From the NCBI GenBank assembly GCA_937881255.1, contig CALGFH010000356.1, positions 1 to 8,830 of the forward strand: a DNA stretch of 8,830 nt. The letters run 5' to 3'. How positions within the stretch are numbered: the first letter of the stretch is position 1; each line of letters starts with the position of its first letter. Origin of the DNA: an uncultured Actinomycetes bacterium (GTDB taxonomy: Bacteria; Actinomycetota; CALGFH01). Positions 1 to 6,889 of this stretch are shown in pieces. The translations under genes and the position numbers were made by a program. The notes under the pieces were generated by a model that ran no database searches, had not been told where the DNA came from, and was given only the letters and a program-made list of their open reading frames with translations.

Positions 1-1263
1 GTTGCCGAAGGTGCGGCCGCCGACCTTGGCCTCCTTGGGGCAGTCGACCGGGTCGGTGGGGCGCAGGCCCGACTCCAGCAGGGCCCCGGCGGTCACCACC
101 TTGAAGGTCGACCCGGGCGGGTAGCGGCCGAGCAGGGCCCGGTTGTAGCCGTGGAACGGGCTGTTGACCACGGCCAGCAGCTCGCCGGTGGACGGCTGCA
201 CGGCCACCAGGGCGGCCGGCTTGGTCAGGGAGTCGAGGGCGGCCTCGGCCGCCTCCTGGACCCGCGGGTCCAGGGTCGTCTCCAGGGCCTGGCCGTCCTC
301 GCCGGGGAACCGGTGCAGGACCTTGGCCGCCTTCCCGTCCCCGCCGGCCAGGCGGACCTCGCCGGACGGGGTGCCGGCGAGCTGGCGCTCGAAGGCGGCC
401 TCGAGGCCGTTGCCGTGGCCTACCTCGTCGCCCGTCTGGTAGGGGGCGCCCAGCTCGGTGAGGTCGTCGGCGGTCACCGGCCCGACCGAGCCGAGCAGGA
501 CCCGGGTCGAGATCGGGCCGTTGTACTCGCGGCCCACCCCGGCCTCGAACGACAGGCCGGGCACCGGGTAGATCTGCTCCTTGATGGCCTGGTAGTCGGC
601 CTCGGGCATGGTGACAACGGGGACCGCCTGGTTGGGCCGGCGCTCGGCGTCGGCCAGGGCCTGCTTGGCCACCTTGGCGGGAACCTCGGCGTGGGCCTCG
701 AGGGCGTCGGCGACCTCGGCCGGGTCCCTGACCCGCTCGCCGACGACGTTGACCGTCACCACCGGCCCGGGCCCGGCCAGCTCGGACCCGTCGGCGGCCA
801 GGATCGGCGCCCGCTCCGGCCAGGTCCGGGTCCGCTGGAAGCGCTGCCCCTCGGCCAGGTCGGGGTGGAGGGTGGCCGGCGACCAGTCGACCAGCCAGCG
901 GTCGTCCCGCCGGACCAGCCGCAGCAGCCCCTGGTAGGGCCACTCCCCCAGCGCCCGCAGCTCCAGCTTGGCCTGGAACGGCAGCTCGGCCCGGTCGTCG
1001 GTGACCGTGGCCGTGCCCGGGGTGAAGCTGGCCCCGGCGACCCGCAGGGCGTCGACCATGTCGGTGTGCCGCTTGGCGAAGTCGGCCGGCGGCGCGGCCA
1101 CCTGAGCCTGCATGGCCGCCCAGTCCTTGCGTCCCCAGGCCTCCAGGTAGGCGGCCGCCACCGGCTCCGGCTTCGCCTTGGGCCGCAGCAGCCACCACGC
1201 CCCGGCCCCGGCGGCCGCCAGCACGACGACGGCGACCACGCCGATGATCACCCAGCGGCGCAC
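1..1263 (-). CDS. Class B penicillin-binding protein (transpeptidase), C-terminus beyond window
   Basis: This is a membrane-anchored D,D-transpeptidase that would cross-link peptidoglycan outside the cell. My own minus-strand translation gives 421 complete codons, still open at the window edge. Residues about 4-26 form one hydrophobic membrane anchor. Residues about 32-130 (AAAYLEAWGRKDWAAM onward) look like the NTF2-like MecA_N domain. Residues about 147-300 match the PBP dimerisation domain (RAPILAADGSEL, then GLEAAFERQLAGTPSG). The transpeptidase domain starts near 345 and has the active-site box PPGSTFK, with nucleophile Ser385 and Lys388. The SxN and KTG boxes lie off the window. Two GTG codons compete as the start. 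I chose the second because GGAGG (1269-1273) then sits 5 bases upstream, against 2 for the GTG at 1266. An in-frame TGA at 1288-1290 rules out longer starts apart from a CTG. It lies 42 bases after uvrB and may share its transcript. Domain order suggests a PbpA/PBP2-like protein; the exact subfamily is unresolved. Confidence 0.93.
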   Translation of the reverse strand, partial: MRRWVIIGVVAVVVLAAAGAGAWWLLRPKAKPEPVAAAYLEAWGRKDWAAMQAQVAAPPADFAKRHTDMVDALRVAGASFTPGTATVTDDRAELPFQAKLELRALGEWPYQGLLRLVRRDDRWLVDWSPATLHPDLAEGQRFQRTRTWPERAPILAADGSELAGPGPVVTVNVVGERVRDPAEVADALEAHAEVPAKVAKQALADAERRPNQAVPVVTMPEADYQAIKEQIYPVPGLSFEAGVGREYNGPISTRVLLGSVGPVTADDLTELGAPYQTGDEVGHGNGLEAAFERQLAGTPSGEVRLAGGDGKAAKVLHRFPGEDGQALETTLDPRVQEAAEAALDSLTKPAALVAVQPSTGELLAVVNSPFHGYNRALLGRYPPGSTFKVVTAGALLESGLRPTDPVDCPKEAKVGGRTFGN

Positions 1264-1266
1264 CAC

Positions 1267-1273
1267 GACCTCC
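1267..1273 (-). promoter_or_regulatory. Ribosome binding site of the PBP gene
   Basis: On the minus strand, GGAGG (1273 to 1269) lies 5 bases before the GTG at 1263 and 2 bases before the GTG at 1266. The spacing favours the second GTG as the true start. A TAAACT hexamer (1308 to 1303) overlaps the uvrB stop codon and could be a -10 element for a separate transcript, but no recognisable -35 accompanies it. Confidence 0.6.
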
Positions 1274-1305
1274 AGGGGCGAGCGGTCTCAGACGAACGCC
1301 GCAGT

Positions 1306-3366
1306 TTAGCCCACGCCCGCGTCGGCCATGGCGCGGAGCTCGCGGCGCAGGTCGCCGACCTCGTCGCGGATGCGGGCGGCGTACTCGAAGCGGAGCTCCT
1401 TGGCGGCCTCGTGCATCTCCTCCTCGAGGGAGGCGATCAGGCGTTCCAGGTCGGCCCGGGGCATGCCCGACACGGCCGGCTCGCCGCCCCGCCGGCCGGC
1501 CCGGCCCCGGGCCGGGGTGGGGGCTCGGCCCTTGCGGGCCCGGCCGCCGATGGCGGTGCCCTCCTCCTCGCCCCGCAGGGCCTGGATGATGTCGGTGACC
1601 CGCTTGCGGATCGTCTGGGGGTCGATCCCGTTGGCCGCATTGAAGTCGATCTGGAGCTTGCGGCGCCGGTTGGTCTCCTCGATGGCCCGCTGCATCGACG
1701 GGGTGACCTGGTCGGCGTACATGATCACCTGGCCGTCGACGTTGCGGGCGGCCCGGCCGATGGTCTGGACCAGGGAGGTCTCCGAGCGCAGGAACCCCTC
1801 CTTGTCGGCGTCCAGGATGGCCACCAGGGTCACCTCGGGCAGGTCGAGGCCCTCGCGCAGCAGGTTGATCCCGACCAGGGTGTCGAACTCGCCCAGGCGC
1901 AGGTCGCGCAGGATCTCGATCCGCTGCACGGTGTCGATCTCGGAGTGCAGGTAGCGGACCCGCAGGCCCATCTCCAGCAGGTAGTCGGTCAGGTCCTCGG
2001 CCATCTTCTTGGTCAGGGTGGTGACCAGGACCCGCTGGTCGCGCTCGACCCGGGAGCGGACCTCGTGGATCAGGTCGTCGATCTGGCCCTTGGTCGGGCG
2101 GACCAGCACCTCGGGGTCGGCCAGCCCGGTGGGGCGGATGACCTGCTCGACCAGGCTGCCCGACTCGCGCCGCTCGTAGGGGCCGGGGGTGGCCGAGACG
2201 AACACCCGCTGGCCGACCCGCTCCCAGAACTCGTCGAAGCGCAGGGGCCGGTTGTCCATCGCCGACGGCAGCCGGAAGCCGTGCTCGACCAGGGTCACCT
2301 TGCGGCTGTGGTCGCCCTCGTACTGGCCCTGGAGCTGGGGCACGGTCACGTGCGACTCGTCCAGGAACAGCACGAAGTCGTCGGGGAAGTAGTCGATCAG
2401 GGTGAACGGCGGGCTGCCGGGGGCGCGGCCGTCGATCGGCCGGGAGTAGTTCTCGATCCCGTTGCAGGTGCCGACCTCGCGCAGCATCTCCAGGTCGTAG
2501 TTGGTGCGCATGCGCAGCCGCTGGGCCTCCAGCAGCTTGCCCTCGCGCTCCAGCACGGCCAGGCGCTCGGCCAGCTCGACCTCGATGGCGGCGATGGCCC
2601 GGCGCATCCGGTCCGACCCGGCCACGTAGTGGGTGGCCGGGAACACGTACAGCTCGTCCCGCTCGCCGACGATCTCGCCGGTGACCGGGTCCATGACCAG
2701 GATCCGCTCGACCTCGTCGCCGAAGAACTCCAGGCGCATGGCCCGCTCCTCGTACGCCGGGAAGACCTCCAGGGTGTCGCCCCTGACCCGGAACTTGCCC
2801 CGGACGAAGCTGAGGTCGTTGCGGTCGTAGTGGATGTCGACCAGCTTGCGCAGCACCCCGTCGCGGTCGTAGCTCTCGCCCCGCTTGAGCCACAGCATCT
2901 GGTCGCGGTACTCCTGGGGCGAGCCGAGGCCGTAGATGGCCGACACCGAGGCCACCACGATCACGTCCCGCCTGGTCAGCAGGGACAGGGTGGCCGAGTG
3001 GCGCAGCCGGTCGATCTCCTCGTTCATCGAGGAGTCCTTCTCGATGTAGGTGTCGGTCTGGGGGATGTAGGCCTCGGGCTGGTAGTAGTCGTAGTAGGAG
3101 ACGAAGTACTCGACCGCGTTGTCGGGGAACAGCTCCTTGAACTCGTTGGTGAGCTGGGCCGCGAGCGTCTTGTTGGGGGCCATGATCAGGGCCGGCCGGT
3201 TGACCCGCTCGATCACCCCGGCCATCGAGCGGGTCTTGCCCGAGCCGGTCACGCCCAGCAGGGTGACGCCCTGCTCGCCGCCGTCGAGGGCGGCGACCAT
3301 GGCGTCGATGGCCGCCGGCTGGTCGCCGGCGGCGGGCATGTCGCTGATGAGCTTGAAGTCGGGCAT
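1306..3366 (-). CDS. uvrB: UvrABC system protein B (excinuclease subunit)
   Basis: UvrB is the cytoplasmic nucleotide-excision-repair helicase that takes damaged DNA from UvrA, verifies the lesion and recruits UvrC. With this start it has 686 residues, normal for the family. The Walker A box GVTGSGKT is at residues 38-45. The beta-hairpin region carries the family signature SYYDYYQPEAYIP. Walker B reads VLFLDESHV, and helicase motifs V and VI appear as NLLREGLDLPEV and QTIGRAARN. A variable Arg/Gly-rich linker leads to the C-terminal UVR domain (LERLIASLEEEMHEAAKELR onward), which contacts UvrC. I chose the ATG at 3366 because MPDFKLIS aligns with the usual UvrB N-terminus and GGAG lies 9 bases upstream; the in-frame ATG at 3381 would add MEFPL. 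The minus frame stays open to 4584 through murA, but that extension is not coding. It is transcribed away from murA, with a damage-type promoter upstream. Confidence 0.98.
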   Translation of the reverse strand: MPDFKLISDMPAAGDQPAAIDAMVAALDGGEQGVTLLGVTGSGKTRSMAGVIERVNRPALIMAPNKTLAAQLTNEFKELFPDNAVEYFVSYYDYYQPEAYIPQTDTYIEKDSSMNEEIDRLRHSATLSLLTRRDVIVVASVSAIYGLGSPQEYRDQMLWLKRGESYDRDGVLRKLVDIHYDRNDLSFVRGKFRVRGDTLEVFPAYEERAMRLEFFGDEVERILVMDPVTGEIVGERDELYVFPATHYVAGSDRMRRAIAAIEVELAERLAVLEREGKLLEAQRLRMRTNYDLEMLREVGTCNGIENYSRPIDGRAPGSPPFTLIDYFPDDFVLFLDESHVTVPQLQGQYEGDHSRKVTLVEHGFRLPSAMDNRPLRFDEFWERVGQRVFVSATPGPYERRESGSLVEQVIRPTGLADPEVLVRPTKGQIDDLIHEVRSRVERDQRVLVTTLTKKMAEDLTDYLLEMGLRVRYLHSEIDTVQRIEILRDLRLGEFDTLVGINLLREGLDLPEVTLVAILDADKEGFLRSETSLVQTIGRAARNVDGQVIMYADQVTPSMQRAIEETNRRRKLQIDFNAANGIDPQTIRKRVTDIIQALRGEEEGTAIGGRARKGRAPTPARGRAGRRGGEPAVSGMPRADLERLIASLEEEMHEAAKELRFEYAARIRDEVGDLRRELRAMADAGVG

Positions 3367-3400
3367 GAGGGGGAACTCCATCGCTGGAAGCGCAACCCCC

Positions 3401-3423
3401 AGTGTACGAGCCGACCACGACAG
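3401..3423 (-). promoter_or_regulatory. PafBC / RecA-NDp-like DNA-damage promoter of uvrB
   Basis: Read on the minus strand, the sequence is CTGTCGTGG (3423 to 3415), 8 bases, then TACACT (3406 to 3401). The published actinobacterial RecA-independent damage promoter is TTGTCRGTG-N8-TAnnnT. The TGTCR core, the final G of the 9-mer, the exact 8-base spacing and the TAnnnT -10 all match; three of nine upstream positions differ. The predicted transcript start near 3394 gives a leader of about 28 bases to the ATG at 3366. I saw no LexA palindrome nearby. Control by PafBC is inferred from this motif and from uvrB being a repair gene. Confidence 0.6.
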
Positions 3424-3436
3424 CCGTGACCGGAGC

Positions 3437-3468
3437 TTGACCAGGCCGAGACGCGGCCGGGGTAGAGT
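3437..3468 (+). promoter_or_regulatory. Probable housekeeping promoter of murA
   Basis: TAGAGT (3463-3468) is a good actinobacterial -10 element (TAnnnT). The best -35 candidate is TTGACC (3437-3442), but the 20-base spacer is longer than the usual 16-18, so recognition may rest mainly on the -10 or be weak. The predicted transcript start near 3475 gives a murA leader of about 35 bases. Confidence 0.5.
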
Positions 3469-3501
3469 AGGCGGCCGTGCCCCCGAACGGCAGCTGAAGC
3501 T

Positions 3502-3506
3502 GGGAG
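3502..3506 (+). promoter_or_regulatory. Ribosome binding site of murA
   Basis: GGGAG lies 4 bases before the ATG at 3511. The spacing is slightly short but supports this ATG, which also gives the standard MurA N-terminus (ESFVIKGGQPLSGTI). Confidence 0.6.
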
Positions 3507-3510
3507 CGTC

Positions 3511-4788
3511 ATGGAGAGCTTCGTCATCAAGGGCGGGCAGCCGCTCAGCGGCACCATCCGCCCGGCCGGGAACAAGAACGCCGCGCTGCCCATCGTGGCC
3601 GCCTCGCTGCTGGCCGACGAGCCGGTGCTGCTGCGCAACGTTCCCCACATCCTGGACGTCGAGACGATGCTGGAGCTGGTCGCCTCGACCGGCGCGACGG
3701 TGGAGCGGCCCGGCCCCAACGATGTCCGCATCGACCCCCGCGGCCTGCACCGGGCCTCGCTCGACCCGGCCCTGTGCACCCGCATCCGGGCCTCGGTGCT
3801 GCTGGCGGCGCCGCTGGTGGCCAGGACCGGCCACTGCCTGCTGCCGCCCCCCGGCGGCGACGTGATCGGCCGGCGGCGGCTCGACACCCACCTGCTGGCC
3901 TTCCGCAGCCTGGGGGTCCACGCCAGCTTCGACCGGGCCCTTGAGCTGGAGGTGGGCCGGCTCCGGGGGGCGTCGATGTTCCTCGACGAGGCGTCGGTGA
4001 CGGCCACCGAGAACGCCATCATGGCCGCGGTGCTGGCCGAGGGCACGACCATCATCGGCAACGCCGCCTGCGAGCCCCATGTCCAGGACCTGTGCCGGTT
4101 CCTGGTCGGCCTGGGCGCCCGCATCTCCGGGATCGGCTCGAACCTCCTGGTGATCGAGGGGGTGGAGCGGCTCGGCGGGGGCGAGCACACCATCGGCACC
4201 GACTACATCGAGGTGGCCAGCTTCGCCGCCCTGGCCGCGGTCACCGGGGGCGAGCTGGTGGTCGAGAACGTGGCCGAGGACGACCTGCGCCCGGTCGAGG
4301 TCGGCTTCTACCGCCTCGGGCTGACCTGGGAGCTGGACGGGGACCGCCTGCGGGTCCCCCGCGACCAGACCCTCGAGGTCGAGGACGACCTCGGCCAGGC
4401 CATCCCCAAGATCGACGACGGGCCCTGGCCGGCCTTCCCGGCCGACCTGACCTCGATCGCGGTCGCGGTCGCCACCCAGGCCAGGGGCACGATCCTGATC
4501 TTCGAGAAGATGTTCGAGAACCGCCTGGTGTTCGTGGACAAGCTGGTCGGCATGGGAGCCCGGATCATCGTCTGCGACCCCCACCGGGTGGTCGTCAACG
4601 GCCCCACCCAGCTGTACGGGGAGCGGCTGGAGTCGCCCGACATCCGCGCCGGCATGGCCCTGCTGCTGGCCGCCCTGGCCGCCGACGGCGAGTCGATCAT
4701 CGGCAACGTCGGCCAGATCGACCGGGGCTACGAGCGCATCGACGAGCGGCTGCGCACCCTCGGGGCCAACATCGAGCGCACCGGCTGA
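3511..4788 (+). CDS. murA: UDP-N-acetylglucosamine 1-carboxyvinyltransferase (MurA), Asp-type active site
   Basis: MurA moves enolpyruvate from PEP to UDP-GlcNAc, the first committed cytoplasmic step of peptidoglycan synthesis. The 425 residues are normal for this inverse alpha/beta-barrel enzyme. Lys22-Asn23 (AGNKNAALPI) bind substrate. Arg93 and Arg122 align with E. coli Arg91 and Arg120, Asp312 (FPADL) with the catalytic Asp305, Arg379 (DIRAG) with Arg371, and Arg405 (IDRGYERI) with Arg397. The position of the catalytic and fosfomycin-binding Cys115 is Asp117 (PPPGGDVIG, codon GAC at 3859-3861). The same Cys-to-Asp state is known in mycobacterial and chlamydial MurA, where the enzyme is active and fosfomycin-insensitive. 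Because every other key residue is kept, I infer an active enzyme. It diverges from uvrB across a 144-base gap and is followed after 5 bases by a CREST-type membrane protein, so the two probably share a transcript. Confidence 0.97.
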   Translation: MESFVIKGGQPLSGTIRPAGNKNAALPIVAASLLADEPVLLRNVPHILDVETMLELVASTGATVERPGPNDVRIDPRGLHRASLDPALCTRIRASVLLAAPLVARTGHCLLPPPGGDVIGRRRLDTHLLAFRSLGVHASFDRALELEVGRLRGASMFLDEASVTATENAIMAAVLAEGTTIIGNAACEPHVQDLCRFLVGLGARISGIGSNLLVIEGVERLGGGEHTIGTDYIEVASFAALAAVTGGELVVENVAEDDLRPVEVGFYRLGLTWELDGDRLRVPRDQTLEVEDDLGQAIPKIDDGPWPAFPADLTSIAVAVATQARGTILIFEKMFENRLVFVDKLVGMGARIIVCDPHRVVVNGPTQLYGERLESPDIRAGMALLLAALAADGESIIGNVGQIDRGYERIDERLRTLGANIERTG

Positions 4789-4793
4789 GGGCT

Positions 4794-5315
4794 GTGGCCC
4801 TTGGCGCCGGCGACTGCGAACGGCTCCACGACGGCCTGATCGCCCAGCCGGTCAACACCGCCTCCGCCCTGGCCCTGGTGGCCGTCGGGGCCTGGCTGGC
4901 CGGCCGCGGCCTGCGGGGCGGTGCTCGCCCGGCCAGGCCGACAACGGTCGCCTTCGGGGTGGCGGTGGCCGCGGCCGGGATCGGCAGTGTCGACTACCAC
5001 GGCCCCGGCTCCCCCGCCGCCCGCCTGCTGCACGACGGCAGCCTGTACGCGGTGGCCGGGCTGGTCGCCTGGCACGAGCTCGCCCGGCGGGTCGGCCGGT
5101 CCCGCCTGCCGCCCAGGGGGCTGGTCGCCTACCGGGCCGCCCTGGCCGCGGCCGCCGCCGGCGCGGCCTGCTGGTGGGCGGGCCGCACGGCCAGCCCCTG
5201 GTGCGACCCGGACAGCCTCCTCCAGGGCCACGCCGCCTGGCACCTGCTGGCCGCGGCCGCCCTGGCCGCCTGGGCGGTGGCCGCCCTCGACCCGCCCGCT
5301 CAGGCCAGGTCGTAG
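4794..5315 (+). CDS. Small CREST-superfamily (alkaline ceramidase-like) membrane hydrolase
   Basis: This 173-residue, very Ala/Leu-rich integral membrane protein has about five hydrophobic stretches (roughly 20-37, 51-64, 79-96, 110-130, 146-165). It holds every residue of the CREST superfamily signature (alkaline ceramidase, PAQR, Per1, SID-1, TMEM8): Ser65-x3-His69 (GSVDYHG), Asp81 (LLHDGS) and His146-x3-His150 (GHAAWH). In human ACER3 the equivalent set is Ser77, His81, Asp92, His217 and His221, which bind catalytic zinc. The N-terminal DCERLHDGLIAQPVNTASAL also resembles the ceramidase WCE...NTxSN opening. I infer a zinc-dependent lipid amidase or related hydrolase; the substrate is unknown. 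The family usually has seven membrane helices, so this is a compact form. The GTG start follows the murA stop by 5 bases with only a weak GAGGG before it, suggesting coupled translation. Its last 16 bases overlap the convergent DUF2785 gene. Confidence 0.72.
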   Translation: MALGAGDCERLHDGLIAQPVNTASALALVAVGAWLAGRGLRGGARPARPTTVAFGVAVAAAGIGSVDYHGPGSPAARLLHDGSLYAVAGLVAWHELARRVGRSRLPPRGLVAYRAALAAAAAGAACWWAGRTASPWCDPDSLLQGHAAWHLLAAAALAAWAVAALDPPAQARS

Positions 5316-6157
5316 AAGCCGATGTCGGCCCGCCTGATGGTGACCAGGACCGCGTCCGAGGTGCGCTGGGCGTCGGGGGGCGGGCTCTCGGTCAGGATCA
5401 GCTGGAAGTAGAGGCTGCGCAGGAAGGCGGTGACGTTGGCCCGGGCGGCCGACTCGGCCTCGCTGGCGTAGGCCGACCGCCAGGACTCCTGGCCGGGGGC
5501 GGCGGTGAAGCGGTCCAGCCAGGCGACCAGCCAGGTCCGGTCGACCAGGTTGCGCCGGAGCACGTTGAGGGTGGCGTAGGCCAGGCGCTCGTCCTCGTGG
5601 TGGACGAACACCGCCGGGGCCGGGGTGAGCAGCCGGTCGGCGATCGCGTCGAGGATCCGCTGGAGCTCGGTCGCGCCCAGGTGGGGGCTGCGGGCCAGCA
5701 TCATGAACAGGTCGGCGGCGTGGCCGACGGCGTTCGCCCAGCCCGGTCCCGGGACCCAGCTGCGCAGGTCCCGCTCGCGCAGCAGGTAGCCGAGGGCGGC
5801 CTCCAGGAAGCCGTCCAGGTCGGCCTGGTCGAGGAACGGGTTGGCGTTGTCGAAGGCGACGATCTCCATGAGGATCAGCACCGAGTAGGTGCGCAGGTAG
5901 ACCGAGTCGGTGTCCTGCTCGCCCAGCCCGGCCTCCAGGTTGGCGGTCATCTGCTTGGCCATGGTGCGCAGCTGGTCGCCCCCGTACTGGCCGCGCTCGA
6001 TCCAGGCGGCCAGGATCCGGTAGGCGAACTCGTCCCGCAGCTCGGGGTCGGTCGAGCCCAGCCAGCCGAGCAGCTCGGGGGTGAGCTCGGCCACCCACTC
6101 GCCCTGGGGGAGGGCGTTCTCGTCGTTGGCGATGACCCGCCAGAAGCTCCGGTCCAT
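5300..6157 (-). CDS. DUF2785 family protein
   Basis: This 285-residue soluble, largely helical protein of unknown function matches what I recall of the DUF2785 family. Matching landmarks are the N-terminal FWRVIANDENALPQGE, then LGSTDPELRDEFAYRILAAW (near residues 33-52), then DSVYLRTYSVLILMEI, then GWANAVGHAADLFMML and HHEDERLAYA. The family pattern GWxHAxAHAAD has its first His changed to Asn here. No signal peptide or membrane segment is visible. The ATG at 6157 shares its A with the TGA stop of the upstream HAD gene (TGATG), so translation is very likely coupled. The frame stays open far upstream inside the HAD gene, but only this ATG gives the family N-terminus. The C-terminal end overlaps the convergent CREST gene by 16 bases. 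Any link to HAD phosphatase activity is inferred from the coupling alone. Confidence 0.9.
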   Translation of the reverse strand: MDRSFWRVIANDENALPQGEWVAELTPELLGWLGSTDPELRDEFAYRILAAWIERGQYGGDQLRTMAKQMTANLEAGLGEQDTDSVYLRTYSVLILMEIVAFDNANPFLDQADLDGFLEAALGYLLRERDLRSWVPGPGWANAVGHAADLFMMLARSPHLGATELQRILDAIADRLLTPAPAVFVHHEDERLAYATLNVLRRNLVDRTWLVAWLDRFTAAPGQESWRSAYASEAESAARANVTAFLRSLYFQLILTESPPPDAQRTSDAVLVTIRRADIGFYDLA

Positions 6158-6882
6158 CAGCCCGGCCTTTGCCCGTTGACGAGCTTCACCAATCCCCCGA
6201 GGTCCTCGACCCGGTGGGCGCCGTCGGGCTCGGGGTAGCGGGCGAAGCGGTCGATCAGCACCGGGGTGATGCCGACCGCCCTGGCCGCGGCCACGTCGTT
6301 GGCCGGCTGGTCGCCGACGTGCACGGTCGCCGACGGGTCGGCCCCGGCCTCGGCCAGGGCGGCCTCGAAGATGCCCGGGTCGGGCTTGGCCACCCCCAGC
6401 ACCCCGGAGATGGCCACGGTCGCGAACAGGTGGTCGATCCCCTGGAGGGCGAGGATGTCGGCCAGCCAGGGCTCGAAGTTGGACACCACCCCGAGGGTGA
6501 TGCCCCGGCCGGCCAGCTCCTCCAGGGCCGGCCGGACGTCGTCGAACAGCTGGTAGGAGGCCGGGTCGCTGAACGAGGCGAACAGCGCCTCGGCCAGCTG
6601 CAGGCCGTCGTCGGCGTGGCCCAGGCTGGTCAGGATCTCCCGGTAGAAGCCCATCCAGAACTCGCGCTGGGTGGCCGGGTCGGTCCAGTCCTCCGGCCAG
6701 GCCGCGGCCCGCACGGCGGCGGCGATGGCGGCGTCGACGGCCGCCTCCTCCAGGGGCAGCCCCTGGTCGGCGGCAACGGCCACGAACCGTCCCTGGAAGC
6801 TCGGTGCCGGGGCCAGCAGGGTGTCGCCGGCGTCGAACAGCACGCAATCGAGCGGATCCGGAATGGGGGGCAGACGGCTCAT
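6157..6882 (-). CDS. HAD-superfamily subfamily IA hydrolase (REG-2/HDHD3-like)
   Basis: This 241-residue cytoplasmic phosphohydrolase has all four HAD motifs. Motif I is FDAGDTLL, with Asp17 as the phospho-accepting nucleophile and the DxxDT spacing typical of the REG-2/HDHD3-like group. Motif II is VVSNFE (Ser134-Asn135), motif III is Lys166 (VAKPDPGIF), and motif IV is GDQPANDVAAA (Asp191, Asp196). Residues about 25-110 form a helical C1 cap, as in subfamily IA. The substrate cannot be read from the sequence; sugar phosphates, nucleotides or phosphoglycolate are all possible. The gene starts 33 bases after coaE, with its own promoter-like elements and no Shine-Dalgarno, so a leaderless transcript is likely. 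Its stop codon overlaps the start of the DUF2785 gene. Confidence 0.93.
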   Translation of the reverse strand: MSRLPPIPDPLDCVLFDAGDTLLAPAPSFQGRFVAVAADQGLPLEEAAVDAAIAAAVRAAAWPEDWTDPATQREFWMGFYREILTSLGHADDGLQLAEALFASFSDPASYQLFDDVRPALEELAGRGITLGVVSNFEPWLADILALQGIDHLFATVAISGVLGVAKPDPGIFEAALAEAGADPSATVHVGDQPANDVAAARAVGITPVLIDRFARYPEPDGAHRVEDLGGLVKLVNGQRPG

Positions 6883-6889
6883 ACCGCGC

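Noticed and set aside
1303..1332. Separate promoter for the PBP gene (TAAACT at 1308 to 1303)
   Set aside because: It overlaps the uvrB stop codon and lacks a recognisable -35, so read-through from uvrB explains expression equally well.
151..3429. A plus-strand open frame of over 1,000 codons antisense to the PBP and uvrB genes
   Set aside because: Its translation is Gly/Arg/Asp/Val-rich low complexity with no domain, and the opposite strand encodes unmistakable UvrB and PBP. High GC removes stop codons, so long shadow frames are expected.
3382..4584. A long N-terminal extension of UvrB on the minus strand through murA
   Set aside because: The extension is antisense to MurA, has no family similarity, and lies upstream of the uvrB promoter motif. 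UvrB homologues start near 3366-3381.
4092..4793. An N-terminal extension of the CREST protein inside murA in another frame
   Set aside because: The residues are Arg/Gly/Pro-rich out-of-frame murA translation; family similarity begins only after the GTG at 4794.
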